A stretch of 64,000 bases of DNA from Falsiroseomonas algicola (GTDB taxonomy: Bacteria; Pseudomonadota; Alphaproteobacteria; Acetobacterales; Acetobacteraceae), in contig NZ_JAAIKB010000016.1 in assembly GCF_011040385.1 (NCBI RefSeq), forward strand, positions 35,344 through 99,343. Reading direction: 5' to 3'. The translations under genes and the position numbers were made by a program. Below, piece by piece: positions 8,620-16,308 of the stretch. The notes under the pieces were generated by a model. It saw only the letters and a program-made list of their open reading frames with translations. It was not told the DNA's origin and searched no databases. Position 1 is the first letter of the stretch. Every line of letters begins with the position of its first letter.

Positions 8620-9264
8620 ATGCTCCCCCTCCGCCCCACCCCCTCCCACCCCTGGTCTCCCCTGACCGACGCGGAGCGGCACGTCCTCGAACCCTATCTC
8701 CTCCCGCAGAAGCCCAAGACCGGCCGTCCCCCGCGCAATCGCCGCGCCATCTGGGATGCCATCTTCTGAGTTGCCTGTTCGGACCGGCCCTGGATCGCGC
8801 TGCCGGCGGAGCTCGGGCGGCCGGACACGGCCCATAGCGCGCTGATCTATGTCGCCAGGAATGGAGTCCTGGCGCGGCTCCTGATCGCGGCGTCCCGGCA
8901 TCCGCTCTCGGACCCGGCGATGGAGTGCCTGGAATATCGCATCGCCTGCGCCTTCCGTCGGGCGGCGCGGCAATTGATGCCGGAGGATCTGGTGATGGCG
9001 CGCACGCTCGGCATGGCCACGGCCCTGCCTTTCCAACCCGATGCGATCCCGCCGCCCGATACGCCGGAGGCACCGCCCACGCCCGATGGGACGCGCCTCG
9101 TCCCGCGCATCCCGCGCCGGGCGCTGCGTGGCTTGCCGCCGCCGCGCCTGCCGAAGCGCCCTTCGGCGCGTCTGCTGGCGCCGGTCCCGCTGTTGCCGAT
9201 CGCGCGCGGCCCGGCGATCCGTCGCCGCTGCGGACTCGGTGCTAAACGTCCTAAAACGGCTTAA
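8620..9264 (+). pseudogene. IS5-type transposase-like gene interrupted by an in-frame TGA
   Basis: The first 49 codons from ATG 8620 encode the N-terminal domain typical of IS5-family (DUF4096) transposases ('WSPLTDAERHVLEPYLLP', 'GRPPRNRRAIWDAIF'). The next codon, where the family has Trp ('DAIFW'), is TGA at 8767-8769. After it the same frame continues without interruption to TAA 9262-9264, with the family's 'ACSDRPWIALPAELGRPDTA' and then an atypical Arg/Pro-rich C-terminus with 'MECLEYRIACAFRRAARQL'. The C-terminus has no DDE catalytic core, so the whole 214-codon frame encodes a transposase DNA-binding domain fused to a different tail. A single G-to-A change (TGG to TGA) explains the interruption. 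It is most simply a pseudogene; Trp insertion or read-through is conceivable but unsupported. Confidence 0.65.
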
Positions 9265-9285
9265 TCGGCTAAAACCATAGTAGTG
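9241..9285 (-). repeat. AT-rich dispersed element, copy 1
   Basis: Read on the minus strand, this 45-bp stretch begins CACTACTATGG, contains AGCCGATTAAGCCG in the middle and ends near GACGTTTAGC. It aligns with 57382-57424 (plus strand) at roughly three-quarters of positions, with the AGCCGATTA and GCCG blocks conserved. Both copies lie in the gap between convergent genes and are far more AT-rich than the surroundings. This copy overlaps the last codons of the interrupted transposase gene. CTAAAAC (9269-9275) also pairs with GTTTTAG (9285-9291) to form a 7-bp hairpin. Confidence 0.4.
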
Positions 9286-9315
9286 TTTTAGTGGCCCCTC
9301 CGCCACACACACGCG

Positions 9316-9382
9316 CCCCTTGAAAGGGGTCGCGAGGGGCCGCTGCCCCTCGCCGGGGTGCCCGAGGGGCAGCGCCCCTCGG
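9316..9382. terminator. Cluster of three hairpins between convergent genes
   Basis: Three GC-rich stem-loops follow one another: CCCC TTGAAA GGGG (9316-9329); CGAGGGGC CGCT GCCCCTCG (9333-9352); and CCGAGGGGC AGC GCCCCTCGG (9362-9382). The second and third can also pair with each other in alternative folds. They lie just beyond the rnd stop codon and after the transposase remnant, the position expected for a bidirectional terminator. There is no U-tract, so efficiency cannot be judged. Confidence 0.5.
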
Positions 9383-9392
9383 CCTTAACGCT

Positions 9393-10574
9393 TTACCCCG
9401 CCGCGATCAGCCGGATCTTCTTCCCGTCCACGCCCAGCGCCACCTTGCCCGCCTTCAGTGCCAGCGCCGCTTCCCCGAACACGTCCCGCCGCCAGCCATG
9501 CAGGGCCGGCACCTCGGTCTCCCCGGCGGCCAGGCGTTCCAGCTCCTCGGAATTGGCCAGCAGGCGGGGGGCCACGTGATGCTCCTCGCTCTTGGCGGCC
9601 AGCAGCACCTTCAGCAGCTGGACCAAGGCGGGGGAGGGGGCGGCCCCGCTCCGCTCCCGCGGCGCTTCCGGCAGGGCGCTGTCCGGCAGCCCCTTGGCGG
9701 CGGTGATGGCGGCCAGCAGGCTCGCGCCGGACTTGCCCTTGGCGAAGCCCTCGGAGATGCCGCGCGCCCGCGCCAGATCGTTCACCGTCTCCGGCGCCGT
9801 GGCGGCGATTTCCAGCAGGGTTTCGTCCTTCACCAGGCGCTGGCGGGGGATGTTGACGCGCTGCGCCTCCTTCTCCCGCCAGGCGGCCGCGGCGCGCAAA
9901 ATGCCGAGGAAGCGGCGGTTATGGGTGCGCGGCCGCAGCCTCTCCCAGGCCGTCTCTGGGTCCTGGCGATAGGTCGCGGGATTGGCGAGTTCCGCCATCT
10001 CCTCCGCCACCCAGCCATCGCGGCCTTCGCGGGCCAGCTTGCCGGTCAGGCCGGTATAGATGAGCCGCAGATGGGTCACGTCGGCCGCGGCGTAGTTGAT
10101 CTGCGCCGGGGAGAGCGGGCGCGCGGCCCAGTCGCTGAAGCGGTGGGCCTTGTCGATCTGCGCATTGGCGAGCGCCCGGGCCAGCTGGTCGTAGCTCACC
10201 TGGTCGCCAAAGCCGGCGACCGTCGCCGCCACCTGCGTGTCATAGAGCGGCGTCGGCACCGCGCCGAACTTCAGCAGGAAGATCTCCACATCCTGCCGGG
10301 CGGCGTGGAACACCTTCACCACGGCCGGGTCGGCCAGCAATTCGCCGAGCGGCGCCAGGTCGAGCCCCGGCGCCAGCGCATCCACCACCGCGACCTCATG
10401 GTCGCCCGCAAGCTGGACGACGCAGAGTTCGGGCCAGTAGGTCCGCTCCCGCATGAATTCGGTGTCGACCGTCACGAAGGACTCGGCACGGAGCCGGGTG
10501 CACAGCGCGGTGAGGGTCTCGGTATCCGTGATCAGGGCCGGCGCCGCTTCGGCGCCCGGGGTGCGGCGACTCAT
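9393..10574 (-). CDS. rnd: Ribonuclease D
   Basis: RNase D is a 3'-5' exoribonuclease that trims the 3' ends of tRNA and other small RNAs. The 393-aa product has the DEDD exonuclease domain: 'FVTVDTEFMRE' (Exo I, D-x-E), 'VVKVFHAARQDVEIFL' (Exo II) and 'INYAAADVTHLRLIY' (Exo III, Y...D). An HRDC-type helical domain follows ('NRRFLGILRAAAAWREKEA', 'LVKDETLLEIAATAPE'). I chose ATG 10574 because the protein then starts close to the domain; the frame remains open to 10700, but that would run into the aspS promoter region. The gene is divergent from aspS with 124 bp between them. Confidence 0.93.
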   Translation of the reverse strand: MSRRTPGAEAAPALITDTETLTALCTRLRAESFVTVDTEFMRERTYWPELCVVQLAGDHEVAVVDALAPGLDLAPLGELLADPAVVKVFHAARQDVEIFLLKFGAVPTPLYDTQVAATVAGFGDQVSYDQLARALANAQIDKAHRFSDWAARPLSPAQINYAAADVTHLRLIYTGLTGKLAREGRDGWVAEEMAELANPATYRQDPETAWERLRPRTHNRRFLGILRAAAAWREKEAQRVNIPRQRLVKDETLLEIAATAPETVNDLARARGISEGFAKGKSGASLLAAITAAKGLPDSALPEAPRERSGAAPSPALVQLLKVLLAAKSEEHHVAPRLLANSEELERLAAGETEVPALHGWRRDVFGEAALALKAGKVALGVDGKKIRLIAAG

Positions 10575-10632
10575 GGAACCCGTGTAGACCCGCGCAACGG
10601 CGGGGGGAAGCCACGCCGAGGCCCCGGGGCCC

Positions 10633-10661
10633 TTGACATCGGGGGGCCGGTGCGGCGCTTT
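10633..10661 (+). promoter_or_regulatory. Possible aspS promoter
   Basis: A consensus-like TTGACA (10633-10638) is followed 17 bp later by CGCTTT, a poor -10 element. It lies 61 bp upstream of the aspS ATG in the divergent rnd/aspS gap. The -35 box is the only strong part, so this is a tentative assignment. Confidence 0.25.
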
Positions 10662-10698
10662 CGCCCCCGATTCCTCATTTGCTCGCAGGCCCATACCC

Positions 10699-12606
10699 AT
10701 GCACGCCTACCGCACCCATACCTGCGGCGCTCTTCGCGCCTCCGATGCCGGCCAGACCGTCCGCCTCTCCGGCTGGGTGCACCGGAAGCGGGACCATGGC
10801 AGCCTGCTCTTCATCGATCTGCGGGACCATTACGGCCTGACGCAATGCGTGGTGGCCCAGGGCGCGCCCGGCTTCGCGACGCTGGACGGCGCCCGGCCGG
10901 AAAGCGTGGTGACCGTGACCGGGGAGGTCGTGCCGCGGGAGGGTTCGACCATCAACCCGAAGCTGCCGACCGGCGAGATCGAGCTGCGGGTGAGGGAGGT
11001 CTCGGTCCAGTCCGCCGCCGAGGTGCTGCCCATCCAGGTGGCCGGTGAGCAGGAATTCCCGGAGGACCTCCGCCTCCGCTACCGCTTCATCGATCTGCGG
11101 CGGGAGAGGCAGCACCGCAACCTGATGCTCCGCGCCAGCGTCATCGCCAGCATCCGCCGGCGCATGATCGAGCAGGGCTTCACCGAGTTCCAGACCCCGA
11201 TCCTGACGGCGAGCAGCCCGGAAGGCGCGCGGGACTTCCTCGTCCCCGCCCGCAACCACCCCGGCAAGTTCTACGCGCTGCCGCAGGCCCCGCAGCAGTT
11301 CAAGCAGCTGGCGATGGTGGCGGGCTTCGACCGCTACTTCCAGATCGCCCCCTGCTTCCGGGACGAGGCCAGCCGCGCCGACCGCTCCCCGGGCGAGTTC
11401 TACCAGCTCGATTTCGAGATGAGCTTCGTGACGCAGGAAGACGTCTTCGCCGCGATCGAGCCCGTGCTGGCCGGCGTGTTCGAGGAATTTTCGGCGTATT
11501 CCGGCACCAAGCGGGAAGTGACGCCGGCGCCCTTCCCGCGCATCCCCTATGACCAGGCGATGCTGGAATTCGGCTCGGACAAGCCGGACCTGCGGAACCC
11601 GCTGCGCATCGCCGACGTGACCGCGCATTTCGCCGGCGGGTCCTTCGGGCTGTTTGCCAAGATCGCGGCGGGCGGCGGCGTGGTGCGTGCCATCCCGGCC
11701 CCGGGCGCGGCCAGCCAGCCGCGGCGCTTCTTCGACCAGCTCAATGAATGGGCGAGGGGCGAGGGCGCCGGCGGCCTCGGTTACATGACTTTCCCGGGGA
11801 AGGGACTTAGTGCGGCGCGAACCATTACCAGTCCAAATGTTTCGCCCGAAGTCGCAAGCGCTTTTGCGGAACGAGGCGAAGTCGCGGTGGCTGATTTTGG
11901 AGGCCCCATCGCGAAAAACTTGGACCTTCAGCGCATTCTTGCCATTGCGGACGCCCTCGGCCTGAAGGACGGCGACGCCGTCTTCTTCGCCGCCGGCAAG
12001 GCGGATGAAGCCGCCAAGCTCGCCGGCAAGGCCCGCACCCGCATCGGCACGGAGCTCGGTCTCATCGAGCAGGATTCGTATCGATTCTGCTGGGTCACCG
12101 ATTTCCCGATGTATGAGCTCAACGAGGAAACCGGCCAGATCGACTTCAGCCACAACCCCTTCTCCATGCCGCAGGGGGAGCTGGAGGCGCTGAACACGAT
12201 GAATCCCTTGGATATCAAGGCCTACCAATACGACATCGTCTGCAACGGCATCGAGCTGAGCTCGGGCGCCATCCGCAACCACCGCCCCGACATCATGCTC
12301 CGCGCCTTCGAGATCGCGGGCTACGGCGCCGAGGTCGTGGAACAACGCTTCGGCGGCATGCTGAACGCCTTCCGCTACGGCGCCCCCCCCCACGGCGGCT
12401 CCGCCCCCGGCATCGACCGCATCGTCATGCTCCTCGCCGATGAACCGAATATTCGTGAAGTAATTTTGTTTCCTATGAATCAGCAGGCAGAGGACCTGAT
12501 GATGGGCGCCCCCGCCGCCGTGGAGCCTGCACGGCTGAAGGAGTTGTCGATCAAACTCGACATCCCGCCCGCGAAGACGGGTGCGGCCGGGCCCAAGGCG
12601 TCCTAG
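10699..12606 (+). CDS. aspS: Aspartyl-tRNA synthetase
   Basis: AspRS charges tRNA-Asp; some bacterial forms also charge tRNA-Asn, which cannot be decided from this window. The 635-aa protein shows the OB-fold anticodon domain ('[20 protein letters not shown]'), class II motif 1 ('[20 protein letters not shown]'), motif 2 ('[18 protein letters not shown]'), the GAD insertion domain (about residues 290-420) and motif 3 ('[18 protein letters not shown]'). ATG 10699 gives the usual N-terminus; the frame's TTG at 10633 lies in the promoter region. Oddly, short blocks (about 11803-11946, 12068-12085 and 12438-12490) use AT-rich codons such as CTT, AGT, AAT, TTT, GTA and ATT, while the rest has extreme GC3. 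Confidence 0.97.
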   Translation: MHAYRTHTCGALRASDAGQTVRLSGWVHRKRDHGSLLFIDLRDHYGLTQCVVAQGAPGFATLDGARPESVVTVTGEVVPREGSTINPKLPTGEIELRVREVSVQSAAEVLPIQVAGEQEFPEDLRLRYRFIDLRRERQHRNLMLRASVIASIRRRMIEQGFTEFQTPILTASSPEGARDFLVPARNHPGKFYALPQAPQQFKQLAMVAGFDRYFQIAPCFRDEASRADRSPGEFYQLDFEMSFVTQEDVFAAIEPVLAGVFEEFSAYSGTKREVTPAPFPRIPYDQAMLEFGSDKPDLRNPLRIADVTAHFAGGSFGLFAKIAAGGGVVRAIPAPGAASQPRRFFDQLNEWARGEGAGGLGYMTFPGKGLSAARTITSPNVSPEVASAFAERGEVAVADFGGPIAKNLDLQRILAIADALGLKDGDAVFFAAGKADEAAKLAGKARTRIGTELGLIEQDSYRFCWVTDFPMYELNEETGQIDFSHNPFSMPQGELEALNTMNPLDIKAYQYDIVCNGIELSSGAIRNHRPDIMLRAFEIAGYGAEVVEQRFGGMLNAFRYGAPPHGGSAPGIDRIVMLLADEPNIREVILFPMNQQAEDLMMGAPAAVEPARLKELSIKLDIPPAKTGAAGPKAS

Positions 12607-12637
12607 ATTCGAAGCGCCCGCGCTTCCAGGAGCATCC

Positions 12638-13495
12638 ATGGCCCAGCCTCGTCGCCTCACCCTTGCCGCCGCCTTCTGCCTGCTGGCGGTCCCCGCCTTC
12701 GCGCAGGGGCCCGTTACTGCCGGGCCCAGGGCGGGCGTCAGCGAGGAGGCGCTGTCGGCCGGCATCGCCCGCATGGTGGCACACCGCGCCGCCTACCGGC
12801 TGGACCTGGGTGAGGCCCGCAACTCCGGCATCGCCGCCGTCCGCGGCGCCATGGTCTTCGACGTGGCCGATGCCTGCGAGGGCTGGGCCACCCGCCAGCG
12901 CATGACCATGACGGTCACGGATCGCGACGGGCAGGAGATCGAGACCGTCTCCGACTACGCGACCTATGAGGCGAAGGACAATTCGCGCCTCCGCTTCTCC
13001 CTGACGCAGACCACCCAGGGGGCCGTCAGCTCGCGCGTCTCCGGCGAGGCTGAACTGAACCCCGATGGCTCCGGCACCATTCGCTACGCCGAACCCGCGG
13101 GGAAGGAGGAGGCTCTGCCGACCGGCACCCTGCTGCCCATGCGGCACACGGTGCTGGCCGTGGAGGCTGCGCGCGCCGGCCGCCGCCTGCTCGCCGCGCC
13201 GCTCTTCGACGGCACCTCGGATGAGGGGCCGCAGGACACCACGACGATCATCTCCGCCTGGACCGCCGCCAGCGGTTCGCCGCGCCTGCCGATGATGGCG
13301 GGCCAGGCCTCCGGGCGCATGCGCATCGCCTTCTTCGAGCGTGGCGCCGGCGCCAATGGCGCCTCCCAGCCGGAATACGAGGTCGGGCTGCGCTATTTCG
13401 AGAATGGCGTGGCGGACGAGATCATCATGGATTTCGGCGAATTCTCCGTCTCCGGCCAGGCGCTGGAGCTGAGCGCGCTGCCGGCGGGTTGCTGA
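12638..13495 (+). CDS. EipB-type periplasmic envelope integrity protein (DUF1849)
   Basis: This 285-aa exported protein starts at ATG 12638, just after an AGGAG. It has a Sec signal peptide (about residues 1-23, 'AAAFCLLAVPAFAQG'), then a beta-rich domain with 'MVAHRAAYRLDLGEARNSGI', 'DACEGWATRQRM', 'SDYATYEAKDNSRLRF' and 'LLPMRHTVLAVEAARAG'. It ends at a Cys next to the C-terminus. EipB of Brucella is a periplasmic beta-spiral protein with a disulfide between a 'C-x-G-W' cysteine and a C-terminal cysteine, contributing to envelope integrity; both cysteines are present here. The stop abuts the stop of the convergent acyltransferase gene with no spacer. Confidence 0.85.
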   Translation: MAQPRRLTLAAAFCLLAVPAFAQGPVTAGPRAGVSEEALSAGIARMVAHRAAYRLDLGEARNSGIAAVRGAMVFDVADACEGWATRQRMTMTVTDRDGQEIETVSDYATYEAKDNSRLRFSLTQTTQGAVSSRVSGEAELNPDGSGTIRYAEPAGKEEALPTGTLLPMRHTVLAVEAARAGRRLLAAPLFDGTSDEGPQDTTTIISAWTAASGSPRLPMMAGQASGRMRIAFFERGAGANGASQPEYEVGLRYFENGVADEIIMDFGEFSVSGQALELSALPAGC

Positions 13496-14704
13496 TCAGG
13501 CCACCCGGCTCGGCATGCCCCCCTCCGGCGCCCAATCCGGTGCCGGGGCGTGGGGTCGGGCCGCAGGCGCCGGCGCGGTAGCGGGCTGCGCCGACAGCCG
13601 CTTCTCGGCGTTGCGGGCCAGCCGGCGCGACGGCACCTCCACCAGCCAGTACATCGGCAGGGCCACCATCAGGGACAGCACCGTCCCGAGGGCGGCGAGC
13701 GCTTCCGGGCGCCATTCGTCGTGCAGCGCATGCATGGTCGCCACCAGCACCGGCACATGGACGAGGTAGAGGCTGAAGGAAATGGCGCCGAGCGCCACCA
13801 GCGCCGGCGACCGCAGCCCATCCCGCAGCCATCCCGGCTGCCGCGCCATCACGATCAGCAGCACCGAGGCCGCATAGACCGCAAGGTCCGACGCCATGCT
13901 GAACAGCGCCAGCGTCGCCAGCCCGGCGGCCACCATGCCGTGGCTTCGCAGCCGCGGCACATCCTGCCCGAAGGCGAGCGCCAACACCGCCCCGGCGCCG
14001 AGGCCGCCGCTGAAATAGAGGCTGGCCGCGACCGTGCTGTGCAACTGCGGGCCGAGCAGCACGCGATTTTCCGTCGCGCCGCCCATGATGCCGATCGCCA
14101 TCAGCGCCAGCACCGCCGCTACGAACAACCCGACCCGGCCGCGGAACAGCAGCACCAGGGGCAGCAGCAGCGAAAGCCGCCACTCATGCACCAGCGACCA
14201 CAGCACGACGTTGAGCCGCATGTCGTCATTGTCGGCGAGCAGCGCGATGTTGGAGACGACCTGACCCATCGTCGGCGGCTCGAGCCAGGTGAAGAGGCTG
14301 CGTTCGCGCCACTCCGCTGGCAGAGTCGGCTCCGCGAAGGCGGCGTAGAGCGCGACGGACAGCAGCACGGACACCGCGACGGGCAGCCCGAGCCGGATGG
14401 TACGCTGCGCGGCGAAGGCGCCGAGGCCCGGCGACCCGTTGCGCAGCAGCGCGCGGGTCAGCACATAGCCGGACAGCACGAAGAAGAAGAGGACGGCCGG
14501 CCTGCCCATCTCGACGATGCGCAGCGGCGTCAGCTGAGTCAGCGTGTAGCGCAGCCATCCGGCGCCGGTGATCGCAGGCGTTTCGTAGCGCGGGATGAGC
14601 TGAAGCGCGTGATGGATGAGCACCGCGAAGGCGGCCAGGCCCCGAAGGGCGTCAAGTTCCTCCAGCCGGTCCGCCGGCCGTTCAGTGCGGAGTTCTTGTT
14701 GCAT
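13496..14704 (-). CDS. Acyltransferase 3 family membrane protein (OafA/YrhL-like)
   Basis: This 402-aa integral membrane protein has about ten hydrophobic helices. The N-terminus shows the family hallmark: 'RLEELDALRGLAAFAVLIHH' with the catalytic-type His, then 'GRPAVLFFFVLSGYVLTRAL' (the F-F-V-L-S-G-Y motif) and an 'RTIRLGLPV' loop. Such proteins O-acylate surface or secreted glycans, transferring acyl groups across the inner membrane; the substrate cannot be predicted. The C-terminus is a cytoplasmic Pro/Ala-rich tail. It is convergent with the EipB gene, and 141 bp separate its start from the asparaginase stop upstream. Confidence 0.85.
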   Translation of the reverse strand: MQQELRTERPADRLEELDALRGLAAFAVLIHHALQLIPRYETPAITGAGWLRYTLTQLTPLRIVEMGRPAVLFFFVLSGYVLTRALLRNGSPGLGAFAAQRTIRLGLPVAVSVLLSVALYAAFAEPTLPAEWRERSLFTWLEPPTMGQVVSNIALLADNDDMRLNVVLWSLVHEWRLSLLLPLVLLFRGRVGLFVAAVLALMAIGIMGGATENRVLLGPQLHSTVAASLYFSGGLGAGAVLALAFGQDVPRLRSHGMVAAGLATLALFSMASDLAVYAASVLLIVMARQPGWLRDGLRSPALVALGAISFSLYLVHVPVLVATMHALHDEWRPEALAALGTVLSLMVALPMYWLVEVPSRRLARNAEKRLSAQPATAPAPAARPHAPAPDWAPEGGMPSRVA

Positions 14705-14845
14705 CGGCGTTTCCCCAGGGTTGTTGGAGGCGGGGCAGGCCGATCAGGGTCAAGGCGGCGACATGGCGGGCTGGCATCCGTTGGGCGGCGCGGGGAAAAC
14801 TCCCTGCGAGCCTCGATGGTTCCAGCCCGCACTCAACTTCCTTCT

Positions 14846-15850
14846 TCAACAGGCGTCGAAGATCGCCTGGATCGCATCCCGCTCCCGCGTCCGGGTCAGG
14901 GCCAGCATCAGCAGCACCCGCGCCTTCTGCGGCGTCAGGTTGTCCGCGTTCAGGAAGCCCTCCTGCTGGTAGCGCTTCGCGGGGAAGGTGCGGCCCGACA
15001 TGGCGCGGGAGGAGAGCACCACGCTGCACCCCGCCGCCATGGCTTCCGCCAGCGCCGTGCGCTCCGCCGGCGTGGTGAAGCCCGGCGCGAAGGCCGCGGC
15101 CACGATCCCCTGTGCGCCGGCCTGCAGGAAGGCCTTCACCGCCACGCCATCGCCGCCGGCGACGGAATAGATCACGTCGACGCGCGGCGGCGTCGCCATC
15201 CCCGCCACGTCGAAGCGCTTCTCCGGCGCCAGCACGCGCATCGGCCGGCGCCAATAGGTGATGCGGTCGGCATCCGCGTGGCCGAGCACGCCGACATCGG
15301 GGCTGCGGAAGGTCTGCATCCGGCCGGTCGAGGTCTTGGTCACCTCCCGCGCCGCCTGGATCTCATCGTTCAGCACCACGAGGGCGCCCATGCCGCGGCT
15401 GTCGGGATGCCCCGCCACGCGCACCGCCTTCACCAGATTCATGTGCCCGTCGGTGGAGAGCCCAGTGAAGGGCCGCTGCGCCCCGGTCACCACGATCGGG
15501 ATGTCGCTCGGCACCGTGAGGGACAGGAAGTAGGCCGTCTCCTCCAGCGTCGCCGTCCCGTGGGTGACGACGATGCCGTCCAGGTCCGGGTGCTCCGCCT
15601 GCAGCGCCGCAATGCGCGCCAGCAGCGCCTGCCAGTCGGACCAGCCGACGGCGGTGGAGGGGATGGCGGAGTGCAGGACGGGGATCACCTCCGCCACCTG
15701 CTGCAGCACGGGGAGGCCCGCGACCAGCTGTTCCGCATTCAGGATCGGACGGCCGGAGGAGGCGTAGTCCTGCACATCCAGCGGATCGAGCCCCTGGGAG
15801 GCGATGGTGCCCCCCGTCCCGATCACGGCGACCTTGGGCAGCCGGCTCAT
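14846..15850 (-). CDS. Asparaginase-family protein with Ala in place of the triad Asp
   Basis: This 334-aa protein of the bacterial L-asparaginase/glutaminase family contains the first nucleophile motif 'VIGTGGTIASQG' (Thr15), the second region 'IVVTHGTATLEETAYFL', and 'VVLNDEIQAAREVTKTSTG' with the conserved Lys. In characterised type II enzymes the second motif reads T-D (E. coli Thr89-Asp90), and the Asp contacts the substrate alpha-amino group. Here that residue is Ala100, clearly encoded by GCG. The protein may use a different substrate or belong to a divergent subfamily. I see no signal peptide, so it is probably cytoplasmic. It overlaps the upstream hotdog thioesterase gene by 4 bp. 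Confidence 0.85.
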   Translation of the reverse strand: MSRLPKVAVIGTGGTIASQGLDPLDVQDYASSGRPILNAEQLVAGLPVLQQVAEVIPVLHSAIPSTAVGWSDWQALLARIAALQAEHPDLDGIVVTHGTATLEETAYFLSLTVPSDIPIVVTGAQRPFTGLSTDGHMNLVKAVRVAGHPDSRGMGALVVLNDEIQAAREVTKTSTGRMQTFRSPDVGVLGHADADRITYWRRPMRVLAPEKRFDVAGMATPPRVDVIYSVAGGDGVAVKAFLQAGAQGIVAAAFAPGFTTPAERTALAEAMAAGCSVVLSSRAMSGRTFPAKRYQQEGFLNADNLTPQKARVLLMLALTRTRERDAIQAIFDAC

Positions 15851-16278
15851 GCAACGTCTCCTTCGACGACGGCGGTGGTGAGGCGCGAGACGCAGGCGAG
15901 CTTGCCGTCCGCGCGCCGGATCTCGGTCTGCCAGACCTGGGTGCGGCGGCCCGTATGCAGCGGGCGGCAGATGGCGGTCACGATCTGGCCCTTCGGCACG
16001 CCGGCCAGGTGGTTGGCGTTGACCTCCAGCCCCACCGCGATCTGGCCATCCGGCAGGGTCATGATGCTGGCGATGGAGCCCAGCGTCTCCGACAGCACGA
16101 CGCTGGCGCCGCCATGCAGCAGGCCGAAGGGCTGGGCGGTGCGGTGGTCCACCGGCATCTCCCCATGCACCGCATCCTCCGTGATGCGGGTGACGCGGAT
16201 GCCGAGATGGGCGGAGAGGCTGCCCGCCGACCGTTCGTTGATCTGTTCCGGTGTCCAGTCACGCTTCCAGAGAGCCAT
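15847..16278 (-). CDS. Hotdog-fold thioesterase (PaaI/YbdB-like)
   Basis: This 143-aa single hotdog domain is typical of acyl-CoA thioesterases acting on aromatic or short-chain acyl-CoA. The helix motif is 'QPFGLLHGGASVVLSETLGS' (about residues 48-67), carrying the H-G-G oxyanion element and the Glu expected as catalytic base. The following strands are 'VGLEVNANHLAGVPKG' and 'RRTQVWQTEIRRADGKL'. It starts at ATG 16278 and its end overlaps the asparaginase start by ATGA, so the two are probably co-transcribed; a functional connection is not obvious. Confidence 0.85.
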   Translation of the reverse strand: MALWKRDWTPEQINERSAGSLSAHLGIRVTRITEDAVHGEMPVDHRTAQPFGLLHGGASVVLSETLGSIASIMTLPDGQIAVGLEVNANHLAGVPKGQIVTAICRPLHTGRRTQVWQTEIRRADGKLACVSRLTTAVVEGDVA

Positions 16279-16308
16279 GCCGCCAACCCGCGCCGTGAAG
16301 GCGCGCAG

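Noticed and set aside
10675..12774. Long minus-strand frame opposite aspS
   Set aside because: It has no start signal and gives low-complexity His/Asp/Gly-rich translation; aspS on the plus strand has all class II synthetase motifs.
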